Assembly: GCF_010550695.1 (NCBI RefSeq)
Contig: NZ_JAAGOB010000001.1
Coordinates: 124,001-188,000 of the forward strand
DNA from: Phytoactinopolyspora alkaliphila
GTDB lineage: Bacteria; Actinomycetota; Actinomycetes; Jiangellales; Jiangellaceae
Direction of reading: 5' to 3'
Length of the DNA stretch: 64,000 nucleotides
Part shown: positions 7,538 to 16,497 of the stretch, piece after piece
Position numbering within the stretch: the first letter of the stretch is position 1
Layout of the letters: every line of letters begins with the position of its first letter
Notes under the pieces: generated by a model
The model's input: the letters and a program-made list of their open reading frames with translations, nothing else
Database searches by the model: none
What the model was told of the DNA's origin: nothing
Program-made: the position numbers and the translations under genes

Positions 7538-9544
7538 GTGAACGGGACTGAAGGGCCGGAGACTTCCACTGTCGGCGTGACCGACTTGCTGGCCGCGGTG
7601 GTCGATTCGCTCGGCGGCGCGCACCGGCCTGGTCAGGTGAACATGGCCGAGGCCGTGGAGAAGGCGATCAGCACAGGAGAGCACCTGCTGGTCCAGGCCG
7701 GCACCGGAACCGGGAAGTCGCTGGCGTATCTGGTGCCGTCGCTGCTATATGCGGTGGAGATGGACGAGCCTGTGGTGGTCGCGACGGCGACCCTGGCCCT
7801 GCAAGCCCAGCTTGTCGACCGGGACCTTCCCGTGCTCGCTGACGCCGCCGAACCGTTGATCGGGCGACGGCCGCGCTGGGCCACCCTCAAGGGTCGGGCC
7901 AACTACGCCTGCCTGCATCGCGTGCGCGACGGCGCACCGGATGACCAGGGCGATCTCGTCCCTGTCGATGAGCTCTCGCTGGGCACGCTGGCTGCTGACG
8001 TGATGAGAGCACGCGACTGGGCGGAGGACCAGGCCACCAGTCGCGGAACAGGCGACCGCGACCGTCTCGACCCCGGCGTCAGTGACCGGGCGTGGGCGCA
8101 CGTGTCGGTCAGCGCCCGGGAGTGCCTGGGTGCGCAGCGCTGCCCGTACGGGAAAGAGTGCTTCGCCGAGCTCGCCCGGGTCCGTGCCAACGATGCCGAC
8201 GTGGTCGTCACCAATCACGCTTTGCTGGCGATCAATGCGCTCGAGGGTGTGCCGGTCCTGCCGGAGCACGACATCGTGGTGGTCGACGAGGGGCACGAAC
8301 TTGCCGCACGGGTCACTAACGTCGCGGCGGCCGATCTGTGGCCCGGTGTGATCGATCGTGCTGCGACACGTTCGCGGTCGTATGCCGGTGAGGGCGACTC
8401 GGGTGAACTCCGGATGACCGGGGAACGACTCCGGCAAGCACTGGGCGATGTGGCGCCGGGCCGGGTCGACGAGCTTCCGGAGCGTCTGCGCCAAGCCTTG
8501 GTCGATCTGCGTGATGCGGCCCGGGCTGTGCAGTCAGGGTTTGCCGGGACACCTGGCCAAGACCGGGAGCCGGATGCCGAGGCGGCGAGGCGGGCAGCGA
8601 AGGCCATGGTCGACGACATCTTCAGTACGGCCGAGCGGCTCTTGGGCGAAAGCGAGTACGACGTCGTCTGGGTCGAGGAACGCGAGCGCGGGGGCCGGAT
8701 CCTGAAGGTGGCCCCGCTATCCGTGGCGGGACTGCTCCGGGAGCGGCTGTTCGGGGAGACGACGGTGGTGGCGACCTCGGCTACGCTGGAACTCGGAGGA
8801 TCCTTCGACGCGGCGGCGGGCTCGTTCGGCTTGATCGGTGAACAGGCGCCGAAATGGCGTGGCCTCGACGTCGGGTCGCCGTTCGACTATGGGCGGCAAG
8901 CGATCCTGTATGTCGCTCGGGAGCTTCCGACGCCGGGCAGGGACGGTCTGCGAAGCGAGGCCGTCGACGCGCTGGTCGAGTTGATGTCGGCGGCCGGTGG
9001 CCGCACGCTCGGACTCTTCTCATCGCGGCGCGCAGCGGAAGAGGCAGCGGAGGCCGTACGCGGACGGCTTCCTGGCCAGCCCGTCTTGTGTCAGGGTGAA
9101 GATATCGTGCCGACGCTGGTGCGGAAGTTCACCGAGGATCCGGCGACGAGCCTGTTCGGGACGTTGTCGTTGTGGCAGGGCGTGGACGTTCCAGGCGAGT
9201 CCTGCCACCTGGTGGTGATAGACCGGCTACCGTTCCCGCGCCCCGACGAGCCGTTGAGCTCTGCTCGTCAGCGGTGGGTGGAGAAGAACGGCGGCAACGG
9301 GTTCATGACGGTGGCGGCCAATCACGCCGCGCTCTTGATGGCGCAGGGCGCTGGGCGCCTTATCCGTCGCTCGACGGACCGCGGAGTGGTGGCTGTCCTG
9401 GATCCGCGGCTGGTGACGGCCCGTTACGGAAGCTATCTGCGGGCGTCATTGCCGCCCATGTGGTTCACGACTGACCGAGCCGTTGTCAGCGGGGCGCTGC
9501 GGCGGCTGAACGCCGGCGCCGCCCCGGCTCCAGCGGAGCACTGA
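7538..9544 (+). CDS. dinG: ATP-dependent DNA helicase, DinG/XPD family
   Basis: A 668-residue superfamily-2 5'-3' helicase of the iron-sulfur DinG/YoaA type, used to unwind forks, R-loops or repair intermediates. Walker A is AGTGTGKSLAYL (about residue 53) and motif II is VVDEGHEL (about 250). The cluster cysteines are in ANYACLHR and ECLGAQRCPYGKEC. The C-terminal helicase domain has SLWQGVDVPGE and QGAGRLIRRSTDRG. No LexA box is seen upstream, although lexA lies immediately downstream on the other strand. Confidence 0.92.
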   Translation: MNGTEGPETSTVGVTDLLAAVVDSLGGAHRPGQVNMAEAVEKAISTGEHLLVQAGTGTGKSLAYLVPSLLYAVEMDEPVVVATATLALQAQLVDRDLPVLADAAEPLIGRRPRWATLKGRANYACLHRVRDGAPDDQGDLVPVDELSLGTLAADVMRARDWAEDQATSRGTGDRDRLDPGVSDRAWAHVSVSARECLGAQRCPYGKECFAELARVRANDADVVVTNHALLAINALEGVPVLPEHDIVVVDEGHELAARVTNVAAADLWPGVIDRAATRSRSYAGEGDSGELRMTGERLRQALGDVAPGRVDELPERLRQALVDLRDAARAVQSGFAGTPGQDREPDAEAARRAAKAMVDDIFSTAERLLGESEYDVVWVEERERGGRILKVAPLSVAGLLRERLFGETTVVATSATLELGGSFDAAAGSFGLIGEQAPKWRGLDVGSPFDYGRQAILYVARELPTPGRDGLRSEAVDALVELMSAAGGRTLGLFSSRRAAEEAAEAVRGRLPGQPVLCQGEDIVPTLVRKFTEDPATSLFGTLSLWQGVDVPGESCHLVVIDRLPFPRPDEPLSSARQRWVEKNGGNGFMTVAANHAALLMAQGAGRLIRRSTDRGVVAVLDPRLVTARYGSYLRASLPPMWFTTDRAVVSGALRRLNAGAAPAPAEH

Positions 9545-9601
9545 GCAACAACCTGAGCGTGGTGCTGCCGCCGGGCAGCCGAGTGCGCGTACCTCGTGAC
9601 T

Positions 9602-9632
9602 CCGCCGAGCGGGTTTCACTGGTGCTCGGCGG
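9602..9632. terminator. Hairpin between convergent dinG and lexA
   Basis: CCGCCGAGC (9602-9610) pairs with GCTCGGCGG (9624-9632) around a 13-base loop. It lies in the 120-base gap between the two convergent stop codons and could stop both transcripts. There is no T-run. Confidence 0.5.
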
Positions 9633-9664
9633 TCCACGAACAGAACGCGGTGACAGCTCTCTCG

Positions 9665-10405
9665 TCAGATGCGCCGCATGACCGCCACGACGCGCCCGAG
9701 AATGACAGCGTCGTCACCCGGGATCGGCTCATAGGCGTCGTTGTGCGGCAACAGCCACACGCCGTCGTCACGACGCTTGTAGGTCTTGACCGTGGCTTCG
9801 CCTTCGATCATCGCGGCGACGATCTCGCCGTTCTCGGCCACCTGTTGCTGCCGGACGACGACCCAGTCTCCGTCACAGATGGCGGCATCGATCATGGAAT
9901 CTCCGGCCACGTTCAGCATGAACAGCGTGCCTTCGCCCACGAGTTCACGCGGCAACGGGAAGACGTCCTCGACTGCCTGCTCGGCGAGCACCGGGCCGCC
10001 TGCGGCGATGCGGCCCACCAGGGGAACATAGGACGGCGCCGGCAAGGTGACGTCATCAGGCGCGATGTCGCCATCGGCCAGTGGAGGCTGGCCCTCACCG
10101 TCGCGCGGCGGGGCCAGAACCTCCAATGCGCGGGGACGGTGCGGATCGCGGCGGATGTATCCCTTGGCCTCGAGAACACCGAGCTGGTGAGAGACGCTCG
10201 ACGGGCTCGCCAGGCCGGCCGCCTGTCCGATCTCACGCATGCTGGGCGGGTATCCCCGGCGCTCTACCGAGTCACGGATGACCTCGAGCACCTTCCACTG
10301 CCTGGGGGTGAGTATCGGCCGCCCCCCGGTGGTGGGGTCGGGGAATGTGTGGACAGAGGCGCCTCGCTTGTCCGTGTCCTGCTCATCTTTGCTGTGCCTG
10401 ACCAC
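9665..10405 (-). CDS. lexA: SOS repressor LexA
   Basis: A 246-residue repressor with an N-terminal winged helix ([40 protein letters not shown]) and a C-terminal S24 autoprotease. The self-cleavage site is in GRIAAGGP (Ala-Gly), the nucleophile is in GDSMIDAA (about residue 168) and the Lys in ATVKTYKRR (about 206). GTG 10405 is chosen because GGAGGT (10412-10417) lies 6 bases upstream; an upstream GTG at 10438 lacks this. RecA-stimulated cleavage derepresses SOS genes, here including lexA itself and the divergent LysM gene. Confidence 0.96.
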   Translation of the reverse strand: MVRHSKDEQDTDKRGASVHTFPDPTTGGRPILTPRQWKVLEVIRDSVERRGYPPSMREIGQAAGLASPSSVSHQLGVLEAKGYIRRDPHRPRALEVLAPPRDGEGQPPLADGDIAPDDVTLPAPSYVPLVGRIAAGGPVLAEQAVEDVFPLPRELVGEGTLFMLNVAGDSMIDAAICDGDWVVVRQQQVAENGEIVAAMIEGEATVKTYKRRDDGVWLLPHNDAYEPIPGDDAVILGRVVAVMRRI

Positions 10406-10498
10406 GCCGCTACCTCCGAAATGTGTTCTGCGCACCACCTGCGCGCGGCTGGTGCACCTCTGCGCGGCGGTCCATGTCCGTCACGACCTGACGACGTC

Positions 10499-10527
10499 AG
10501 GTTAGCTCGAAACCGCGACACGATCAA
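10499..10527 (-). promoter_or_regulatory. lexA promoter
   Basis: On the minus strand, TTGATC (10522-10527) and TAACCT (10499-10504) are separated by 17 bases. The -35 box is overlapped by LexA box 1, giving autoregulation by simple occlusion. Confidence 0.65.
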
Positions 10528-10539
10528 ACATCTGTTCGA
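10524..10539. promoter_or_regulatory. lexA: LexA box 1
   Basis: TCAAACATCTGTTCGA differs at one base from the actinobacterial SOS consensus TCGAAC-N4-GTTCGA. It covers the lexA -35 region. Confidence 0.85.
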
Positions 10540-10552
10540 TGTTTTCTCGACT

Positions 10553-10581
10553 TTGTCAGTGCGGCCGTGTACAAATAATCG
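10553..10581 (+). promoter_or_regulatory. Promoter of the divergent LysM gene
   Basis: TTGTCA (10553-10558), a 17-base spacer, then TAATCG (10576-10581). LexA box 2 starts 14 bases downstream, around the expected start of transcription. Confidence 0.6.
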
Positions 10582-10594
10582 CACGGATGTTCTA

Positions 10595-10610
10595 TCGAAC
10601 GGCTGTTCGT
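10595..10610. promoter_or_regulatory. LexA box 2
   Basis: TCGAACGGCTGTTCGT matches the SOS consensus except for the last base. It lies 45 bases before the start of the LysM gene and just after its promoter. Confidence 0.8.
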
Positions 10611-10654
10611 CTACACCGCTCAGCCGGGACGCACGGGAACTGGAGGTACGGGCG

Positions 10655-11245
10655 ATGTCGATCACGTTTACGCGGCCAGTCGGAGACGCGGGCGCGGATA
10701 CGGCCGCGACGAACGGGTACGGCGGCCAGGAGGCAGGGCGGCGTGTCGGTTGCCACTCGCCTGAGCTGAGTGCGCAGGTTGAGCTCGGCGGGCAGCGAGC
10801 CGAACCCGTCACTCCTGAAGCGCCGGCGCGTCGGGTGCGAGTGGCGCCGGTGCCCCGGCCGGTCCGGGTGGTCTCGCGCGCCACGCAGGAGGATGCGCCC
10901 CTGAGGTCGAGCGGGAGGCTTGGCTGCGATTCCCCGGCCGCCCCGTCGGTGCACGGCTCGCGGCTGACCCGCCGGGGCCGCCTCGCCGTCACGGTGGCGT
11001 GGCTGGTGCTGGCCGTCGTCGCCGTCTGGCCGGTGCTCGGGGGCGACGGCGGGACCGGTTCGTCGGGGGAGACGACGTCTGTGCGCGTCGACGTGGGTGA
11101 CACGCTGTGGGAGCTCGCTCTCGAGGCGAATCCTCAAGCCGACCCGAGAGGTGTCGTCAGCGCCATCGTGGAGATCAACGGTCTACGTGACGCAGGTGAC
11201 ATCCGTCCAGGGGACAGGCTCCAGATCCCGGTTGCGGTCGACTGA
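10655..11245 (+). CDS. LysM membrane protein, DivS/ChiZ-like SOS division inhibitor
   Basis: ATG 10655 has GGAGG 8 bases upstream, giving 196 residues. An Arg/Ala/Pro-rich cytoplasmic part of about 110 residues is followed by one membrane helix (GRLAVTVAWLVLAVVAVWPVL) and a C-terminal LysM domain (VDVGDTLWELALEANPQAD to GDRLQIPVAVD). Position and architecture match mycobacterial Rv2719c (ChiZ) and corynebacterial DivS, which sit divergent from lexA, are SOS-induced and delay division; nrdR follows in those genomes too. The promoter and LexA box 2 fit SOS control. Division inhibition is inferred from synteny. Confidence 0.85.
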   Translation: MSITFTRPVGDAGADTAATNGYGGQEAGRRVGCHSPELSAQVELGGQRAEPVTPEAPARRVRVAPVPRPVRVVSRATQEDAPLRSSGRLGCDSPAAPSVHGSRLTRRGRLAVTVAWLVLAVVAVWPVLGGDGGTGSSGETTSVRVDVGDTLWELALEANPQADPRGVVSAIVEINGLRDAGDIRPGDRLQIPVAVD

Positions 11246-11375
11246 CCACGGCAGACGCTTGGGAGAGCGCGCACGCCGTACCGGTCGTGCCGTCGGCCCC
11301 GACGCGCCGTGTCGAGCGAGTTTCCCCGCGTGACCAGTGTCGATGTAGCTAGGCATCCGTAAATCCCCGTTGTGG

Positions 11376-11422
11376 TTGCGAACCTCCGGGCGGCGACGTA
11401 GCGTAACCCCTATATCTAGTAG
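11376..11422 (+). promoter_or_regulatory. nrdR promoter with NrdR-box-like site
   Basis: TTGCGA (11376-11381), a 17-base spacer and TAGCGT (11399-11404) make a plausible promoter. Just downstream, 11407-11422 contains TATATCTAG, the core of the NrdR box ACACWATATYTWGTGT (about 12 of 16 positions agree). A second canonical box at about 31 bases is not evident, although TTACACATATGTAA lies next to it. NrdR normally represses ribonucleotide reductase genes, so autorepression of nrdR-nrdJ is likely. Confidence 0.55.
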
Positions 11423-11437
11423 TTACACATATGTAAG

Positions 11438-11491
11438 TAGTCCACAGGTTGTGGTTGGCGGTACACAGGTTGTCCCCAGGTCATCCACAGG
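11438..11491 (+). repeat. Three CCACAGG-type direct repeats upstream of nrdR
   Basis: CCACAGGTTGT (11442), ACACAGGTTGT (11463) and CCACAGG (11485) recur at 21-22 base steps, that is, two helical turns. The first and third contain DnaA-box-like 9-mers (TAGTCCACA at 11438, TCATCCACA at 11481), each one base from a known DnaA-box form. They lie between the promoter and the nrdR start. Confidence 0.4.
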
Positions 11492-11518
11492 CAGGGCGCA
11501 GAATGGGGGAGAGGCGAC

Positions 11519-11992
11519 ATGAACTGTCCCTTCTGTCGGCATCCGGACAGCCGTGTGGTCGACAGCCGTACGGCAGATGACGGTGCGGCCATCCGGCGAC
11601 GCCGGCAGTGCCCGGCGTGTGACCGGAGATTCACCACGGTCGAGCAGTTGACGCTCGCGGTGGTGAAGAGGTCGGGAGTCACCGAGCCGTTCAGCCGCGA
11701 CAAGGTGGTGTCGGGCGTACGCAAGGCATGTCAGGGCCGTGGTGTCGAGGACGACGCGCTGGCCCGGCTTGCTCAGCGGGTCGAGGAGCACTTCCGGGCC
11801 GCGGGCTGCGCGGAGATCCCCAGCCACGAGGTCGGCCTGGCCATCCTCGAGCCGTTGCGGGAACTCGACGAGGTGGCATATCTGCGGTTCGCCAGCGTGT
11901 ATCGCAGCTTCGACACCCTGGCGGACTTCGAGCAGGAGATCGCGGCCCTTCGGGGCGATCGGCACCGGCGCGTGGCCGAACCCAGCACGTAG
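11519..11992 (+). CDS. nrdR: Transcriptional regulator NrdR
   Basis: A 157-residue repressor of ribonucleotide reductase genes that senses ATP/dATP. The N-terminal zinc ribbon has the four cysteines in CPFC and CPAC; the ATP-cone domain follows ([20 protein letters not shown]). The start at ATG 11519 follows GGGGGAGAGG. It is followed directly by its presumed target nrdJ; nrdRJ is the standard actinobacterial arrangement. Confidence 0.97.
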   Translation: MNCPFCRHPDSRVVDSRTADDGAAIRRRRQCPACDRRFTTVEQLTLAVVKRSGVTEPFSRDKVVSGVRKACQGRGVEDDALARLAQRVEEHFRAAGCAEIPSHEVGLAILEPLRELDEVAYLRFASVYRSFDTLADFEQEIAALRGDRHRRVAEPST

Positions 11993-12072
11993 ATCGGCAG
12001 TATTTGAACAGCTCGCTTGCGGCGTCAGCATTTCGGCGCAGGCAACGGGGGACCACACTTAAGGGAGCAGGA

Positions 12073-14964
12073 ATGACAGAGACGGTGAGCGGTCCGAGCC
12101 GGGGCAGTGCCGGTGCCAAGAGCACCGGGAAGGCCAGGGCGAAGCAGACCGCACGGGGACTCACCATCGACCGGATCTACACCACTCCGGGCGTGCACCC
12201 GTACGACGAAGTGACCTGGGAGCGGCGCGACGTCGCTCAGCAGAACTGGCAGACGGGCGAGACGGTCTTCGAGCAGAAGGGCGTGGAGTTTCCAGAGTTC
12301 TGGTCGCTGAACGCCTCGACCATCGTGACCACCAAGTACTTCCGGGGGGCTGTGGGCACCGATGCGCGGGAGTGGAGTCTGCGCCAGCTGATCGACCGAG
12401 TGGTCAAGTCCTACCGTCAGGCAGGGGAGGAGAACGGCTATTTCGCCGGCCCCGACGATGCCGAGGTGTTCGAGCACGAGCTCACCTGGATGCTCCTGCA
12501 CCAGGTCTTCAGCTTCAATTCGCCGGTGTGGTTCAACGTCGGAACCAAGTCGCCTCAGCAGGTCTCGGCCTGTTTCATCCTCTCCGTGGACGATTCGATG
12601 GAGTCGATCCTGAACTGGTATCGCGAAGAGGGCATGATCTTCAAAGGGGGCTCCGGCGCCGGGCTGAACCTCTCGCGCATCCGTTCCAGCAAGGAGCTCC
12701 TGTCGTCCGGCGGCACAGCGTCCGGCCCGGTCAGCTTCATGCGTGGCGCCGACGCTTCGGCAGGCACCATCAAGTCGGGCGGCGCCACGAGGCGCGCGGC
12801 GAAGATGGTGGTGCTCGACGTCGATCACCCGGACGTCGAGGAGTTCATCGAGACCAAGGCGCGTGAGGAGAACAAGATCCGCGCCCTGCGCGACGCGGGC
12901 TTCGAGATGGATCTGGGCGGCAAGGACATCGTCTCGGTCCAGTACCAGAACGCGAACAACTCCGTCCGTGTCTCCGACGAGTTCATGCACGCCGTGGAGA
13001 AGGGCGAGAAGTTCGGCCTCCGGGCACGGATGACAGGCGAGGTCATCGAAGAGATCGACGCCCGCGAGCTGTTCGGAAAGATGGCGAAGGCTGCCTGGGA
13101 ATGTGCAGACCCAGGCATTCAGTACGACGGCACCATCAACGACTGGCACACCAACCCGGAGACCGGGCGGATCACGGCGTCCAATCCGTGCTCTGAGTAC
13201 ATGTCGCTGGACAACTCCAGCTGCAACCTTGCCAGCCTGAACCTGCTCAAGTTCCTCAACAAGGACGGCAGTTTCGACTCTGAGACGTTCGCCCAGGCCG
13301 TGGAGCTGATCATCACGGCCATGGACATCTCCATCACCTTCGCCGACTTCCCCACCGAGAAGATCACGGAGACGACCCGGGCCTACCGTCAGCTCGGTAT
13401 CGGCTACGCCAACCTCGGCGCTCTGCTGATGGCATCCGGTCTTGCCTACGATTCCGAAGCGGGCCGCGCCCTCGCCGCTGCCATCACGTCGCTGATGACG
13501 GGCGCCGCCTACAAGCGCTCGGCAGAGCTGGCAGGCGTGGTTGGCCCGTATGAAGGCTTCGCCCGCAATGCGGAGGCGCACTCGCGCGTCATGCGCAAAC
13601 ACGCCGCGGCTAGTGATGCGCTGCGTACCCACTTCGCGCTCGACGGCGATGTGCAGAAGGTCGCCACCCGGTACTGGCAGCAGGGCAACAAGATCGGCGA
13701 GAATAACGGGTGGCGCAACGCGCAGGCGAGCCTGCTGGCTCCCACCGGCACCATCGGCTTCATGATGGACTGCGACACCACCGGCATAGAGCCGGACTTC
13801 TCCCTCGTCAAGTTCAAGAAGCTGGTCGGCGGAGGGTCGCTGCAGATCGTCAACCACACGGTGCCCGAAGCTCTGCGCAAGCTGGGTTACACCGAGGAGA
13901 CGGTCGAGGCGATCGTCGAGTATGTGGCCGAGAAGGGCAACGTGGTCGACGCGCCGGGTCTGAAGCCCGAGCACTACGCCGTGTTCGACTGCGCCGCAGG
14001 CCAGCCACGCGCCATCGAGCCTATGGGCCACGTGCGGATGATGGCGGCGGTGCAGCCGTTCCTCAGCGGTGCCATCAGCAAGACCGTGAACATGCCGGAG
14101 TCCGCCACCGTCGAGGAGATCGAGGATGTCTATCTGCAGGGCTGGAAGCTGGGTCTGAAGGCGCTCGCGGTCTACCGGGACAACTGCAAGGTCGGTCAGC
14201 CGCTGTCCGACGGCAGCACCCGCAAGTCGGCGAAGGACAAGGAGGCGGAGAAGGAGGTCGTCGTCGAGTACCGGCCCACCCGCAAGCGGCTGCCGAAGTC
14301 CCGGCCGAGCCGCACCACGTCCTTCACGGTCGGCGGCGCCAAGGGTTACGTTACCGCAGGCTCCTACCCGGACGACGGACTTGGTGAGGTCTTCCTCAAG
14401 CTAGGCAAGCAGGGCTCCACACTGGCCGGCGTGATGGACGCGTTCTCCATCGCGATCTCAGTGGCGCTGCAGTACGGCGTGCCGCTCGAGACGTATGTAC
14501 AGAAGTTCACCAACATGCGCTTCGAGCCGTCCGGGCTGACCGACGACCCGGATGTGCGCATGGCGCAGAGTGTCGTCGACTACATCTTCCGTCGTCTCGC
14601 GTTGGACCATCTGCCGTTCGAGAAGCGGTCTGCTCTCGGCATTCACACGGCTGCGGAGCGTACGCAGCAGCTGAAGACCGGCGAGTATGCTCCCGTCGAG
14701 TCCGACGATGACATCGAGGTGGAGTCGTACCGGCAATCGGCGTCGGTCACACCGCCGGACGTGGTTGTCCGGGACACCACGCCGGTCGAGGAGTCGACTG
14801 CCAAGCAGGCGCCGGCAGAGGCGCACACGTCGGCCGAGCTTCTCGAAGCCATCCAGGGCACCAGTACCGACGCGCCGCTCTGTTTCACTTGCGGCACCAA
14901 GATGCGCCCGGCAGGCAGTTGCTACGTCTGTGAAGGGTGCGGTTCCACCAGCGGCTGCAGCTGA
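12073..14964 (+). CDS. nrdJ: Adenosylcobalamin-dependent (class II) ribonucleoside-diphosphate reductase
   Basis: A 963-residue enzyme that makes deoxyribonucleotides with a B12-generated radical, independent of oxygen. ATG 12073 follows GGGAGCAGGA. Recognisable parts are FSFNSPVWFNVG, the loop GGSGAGLNLSRIRSS, the NPCSEYMSLDNSSCNLASLN segment with active-site Cys, and LLAPTGTIGFMMDCDTTGIE. The C-terminus carries a zinc-ribbon-like cysteine cluster (CFTCGTKM, CYVCEGCGSTSGC), usual for this subfamily and thought to help reduce the active-site disulfide. There is no intein. No B12 riboswitch was seen upstream. Confidence 0.97.
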   Translation: MTETVSGPSRGSAGAKSTGKARAKQTARGLTIDRIYTTPGVHPYDEVTWERRDVAQQNWQTGETVFEQKGVEFPEFWSLNASTIVTTKYFRGAVGTDAREWSLRQLIDRVVKSYRQAGEENGYFAGPDDAEVFEHELTWMLLHQVFSFNSPVWFNVGTKSPQQVSACFILSVDDSMESILNWYREEGMIFKGGSGAGLNLSRIRSSKELLSSGGTASGPVSFMRGADASAGTIKSGGATRRAAKMVVLDVDHPDVEEFIETKAREENKIRALRDAGFEMDLGGKDIVSVQYQNANNSVRVSDEFMHAVEKGEKFGLRARMTGEVIEEIDARELFGKMAKAAWECADPGIQYDGTINDWHTNPETGRITASNPCSEYMSLDNSSCNLASLNLLKFLNKDGSFDSETFAQAVELIITAMDISITFADFPTEKITETTRAYRQLGIGYANLGALLMASGLAYDSEAGRALAAAITSLMTGAAYKRSAELAGVVGPYEGFARNAEAHSRVMRKHAAASDALRTHFALDGDVQKVATRYWQQGNKIGENNGWRNAQASLLAPTGTIGFMMDCDTTGIEPDFSLVKFKKLVGGGSLQIVNHTVPEALRKLGYTEETVEAIVEYVAEKGNVVDAPGLKPEHYAVFDCAAGQPRAIEPMGHVRMMAAVQPFLSGAISKTVNMPESATVEEIEDVYLQGWKLGLKALAVYRDNCKVGQPLSDGSTRKSAKDKEAEKEVVVEYRPTRKRLPKSRPSRTTSFTVGGAKGYVTAGSYPDDGLGEVFLKLGKQGSTLAGVMDAFSIAISVALQYGVPLETYVQKFTNMRFEPSGLTDDPDVRMAQSVVDYIFRRLALDHLPFEKRSALGIHTAAERTQQLKTGEYAPVESDDDIEVESYRQSASVTPPDVVVRDTTPVEESTAKQAPAEAHTSAELLEAIQGTSTDAPLCFTCGTKMRPAGSCYVCEGCGSTSGCS

Positions 14965-15010
14965 GCAGGTCGCTCCAGACTCCCCGATTCGTCCGTGGGG
15001 AATGAAGAAG

Positions 15011-15043
15011 CGGGGAACCGGTGACATGTCACCCGGTTCCCCG
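15011..15043. terminator. Rho-independent terminator after nrdJ
   Basis: CGGGGAACCGG (15011-15021) pairs with CCGGTTCCCCG (15033-15043), and the loop can pair further (TGAC with GTCA). TTTCTT follows on the plus strand, and the minus-strand exit is also pyrimidine-rich (CTTCTTCATTC). It lies between convergent nrdJ and the MBL-rhodanese gene and probably serves both. Confidence 0.85.
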
Positions 15044-15079
15044 TTTCTTGCCTCGCTGTCCGCTTCGCCTCAAGATGCG

Positions 15080-16459
15080 TCAGGTCTCAGTACCAGCGAG
15101 GTGCAGGCCCACCTCGATCGCATGCTCAAAGGCGTCGTCGATCAGCACCGGCGTGCGGCCGGCGGCGTCGACTAGAGAGGCCGCGATCGAAGCGCGGTAA
15201 CCGCTGGCACAGTGCACCCAGATCTCGCCGTCAGGGATCTCGCCAATCCGGCTGGGGAGATCGTGGATCGGAATGTTCACCGCGGTCTCTATTCGAGCTG
15301 CCGTGTACTCCTCTTCCCGGCGTACGTCGAGCACGACCACGGGGCGGTGGTGACGGACCTGGGCGAGGTCGGCGAACGTCGCGACCGGGAACGAGGCAGG
15401 TGCGCCGACGCTCCAGCCCTCCGGCCCCCCGGTGGCGTGCGCCGCCGGGCGATCGATGCCGATGCGGACCAGTTCGCGCTGCGCCTGTCCGACGTCGTCG
15501 GCGGTCTCGCCCAGCAGCGTCACCGGAGTGCCCCAGGGGATGAGCCAGCCCAGGTACGTCGCGAATCCGCCGTCGAGGCCGAAGCTGAAGCTCCCAGGCG
15601 CATGGCCGGCGGCGAACGCGGTGCGGTTGCGCAGGTCGACGATCCACTCTCCGGACTCGATGCGGCGGCGTAGCTCGTAGGCGTCGGCGCGTGCGGGTGT
15701 GCTCAGGTCCGGCTCCGGCGGTCCGGCGGCGTTCGCTGGGCTCATCTGCACGTAGTACGCGGGCCAGGCGCCGAGGCCGTCGAGCAGCTCGCGGACGTAG
15801 GTCTCCGCGTCCTGGGTCAGCGCGGGATTGATTCGCCACTCCCGCCCGATCGTCGACTCCGTGGCCTCTGACTGGGTCGTTGAGCAGAAGGATCCGAAGC
15901 CGTGCGTCGGGTAGATGCTGGTCGGATCGGGAAGCAACACGGCGAGTTTGCGGACTGAGGCGTGCTGGTGGCGTGCCAGGTGGCCGGTGTGGTCCTCGCC
16001 GAGGAGATCGGGCCGCCCCGTCGCGCCGTACAGAAGGGACCCGCCGGTAAACGCGGCCACCGGCGGCTCCGCGTCGCTGCCCGCGTCGGTCAACGCGTAG
16101 GACAGATGAGTGTAGGTGTGGCCCGGTGTCGCGATAGCCCGCAGACGCATTCGAGCGCCGATGGAGAAGACGTCGTCATCGGCGACCGGAGTCCGGTCGA
16201 AGGACACCTCGTCCGCGCCGTTGACGAGGTATGCCGCCCCGGTGTTGCGGGCGAGCGCGAGCCCGCCGGTCACGTAGTCGTTGTGTATGTGGGTCTCGAA
16301 CACATGAGTGAGGCGCACACCGTCCGCATCGAGCTGCGCGAGCACGCGGTCGATGTCGCGCTGAGGATCGATGACGAATGCCATCTCTCCGTCGTGGACG
16401 ACATAGCTGCGGTCCCCGAGGGACGGCGTCTCGATTGTTCGAATCGTCAGGGCTGTCAT
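15080..16459 (-). CDS. MBL-fold hydrolase fused to two rhodanese domains
   Basis: A 459-residue cytoplasmic protein. Residues 1-240 are a metallo-beta-lactamase fold with THIHNDYVTGG and TPGHTYTH metal motifs, related to persulfide dioxygenases (ETHE1-like). Two rhodanese domains follow, at about 250-345 and 360-455. The first lacks a catalytic Cys (PVTLLGETADD at the expected loop); the second has it in WVHCASGYRA. The likely role is sulfide or persulfide handling. The first metal motif is HIHNDY rather than HxHxDH, as in the actinobacterial branch, so dioxygenase activity is not certain. It is followed on the same strand by MBL-independent metabolism genes only by proximity. Confidence 0.88.
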   Translation of the reverse strand: MTALTIRTIETPSLGDRSYVVHDGEMAFVIDPQRDIDRVLAQLDADGVRLTHVFETHIHNDYVTGGLALARNTGAAYLVNGADEVSFDRTPVADDDVFSIGARMRLRAIATPGHTYTHLSYALTDAGSDAEPPVAAFTGGSLLYGATGRPDLLGEDHTGHLARHQHASVRKLAVLLPDPTSIYPTHGFGSFCSTTQSEATESTIGREWRINPALTQDAETYVRELLDGLGAWPAYYVQMSPANAAGPPEPDLSTPARADAYELRRRIESGEWIVDLRNRTAFAAGHAPGSFSFGLDGGFATYLGWLIPWGTPVTLLGETADDVGQAQRELVRIGIDRPAAHATGGPEGWSVGAPASFPVATFADLAQVRHHRPVVVLDVRREEEYTAARIETAVNIPIHDLPSRIGEIPDGEIWVHCASGYRASIAASLVDAAGRTPVLIDDAFEHAIEVGLHLAGTET

Positions 16460-16497
16460 GGCGTGTCCTCAACTCCGGTAGCTCGCCTGACATCAGC

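Noticed and set aside
9596-10654. In-frame extension of the LysM gene back to 9596
   Set aside because: It would run antisense through lexA and across its promoter and both LexA boxes; ATG 10655 has a proper ribosome site.
11993-12072. Cobalamin riboswitch before nrdJ
   Set aside because: The gap is only 80 bases and lacks a B12-box-like sequence.
12025-14031. 668-residue open frame antisense to nrdJ
   Set aside because: Wholly opposite conserved nrdJ sequence, with no recognisable motif or start context.
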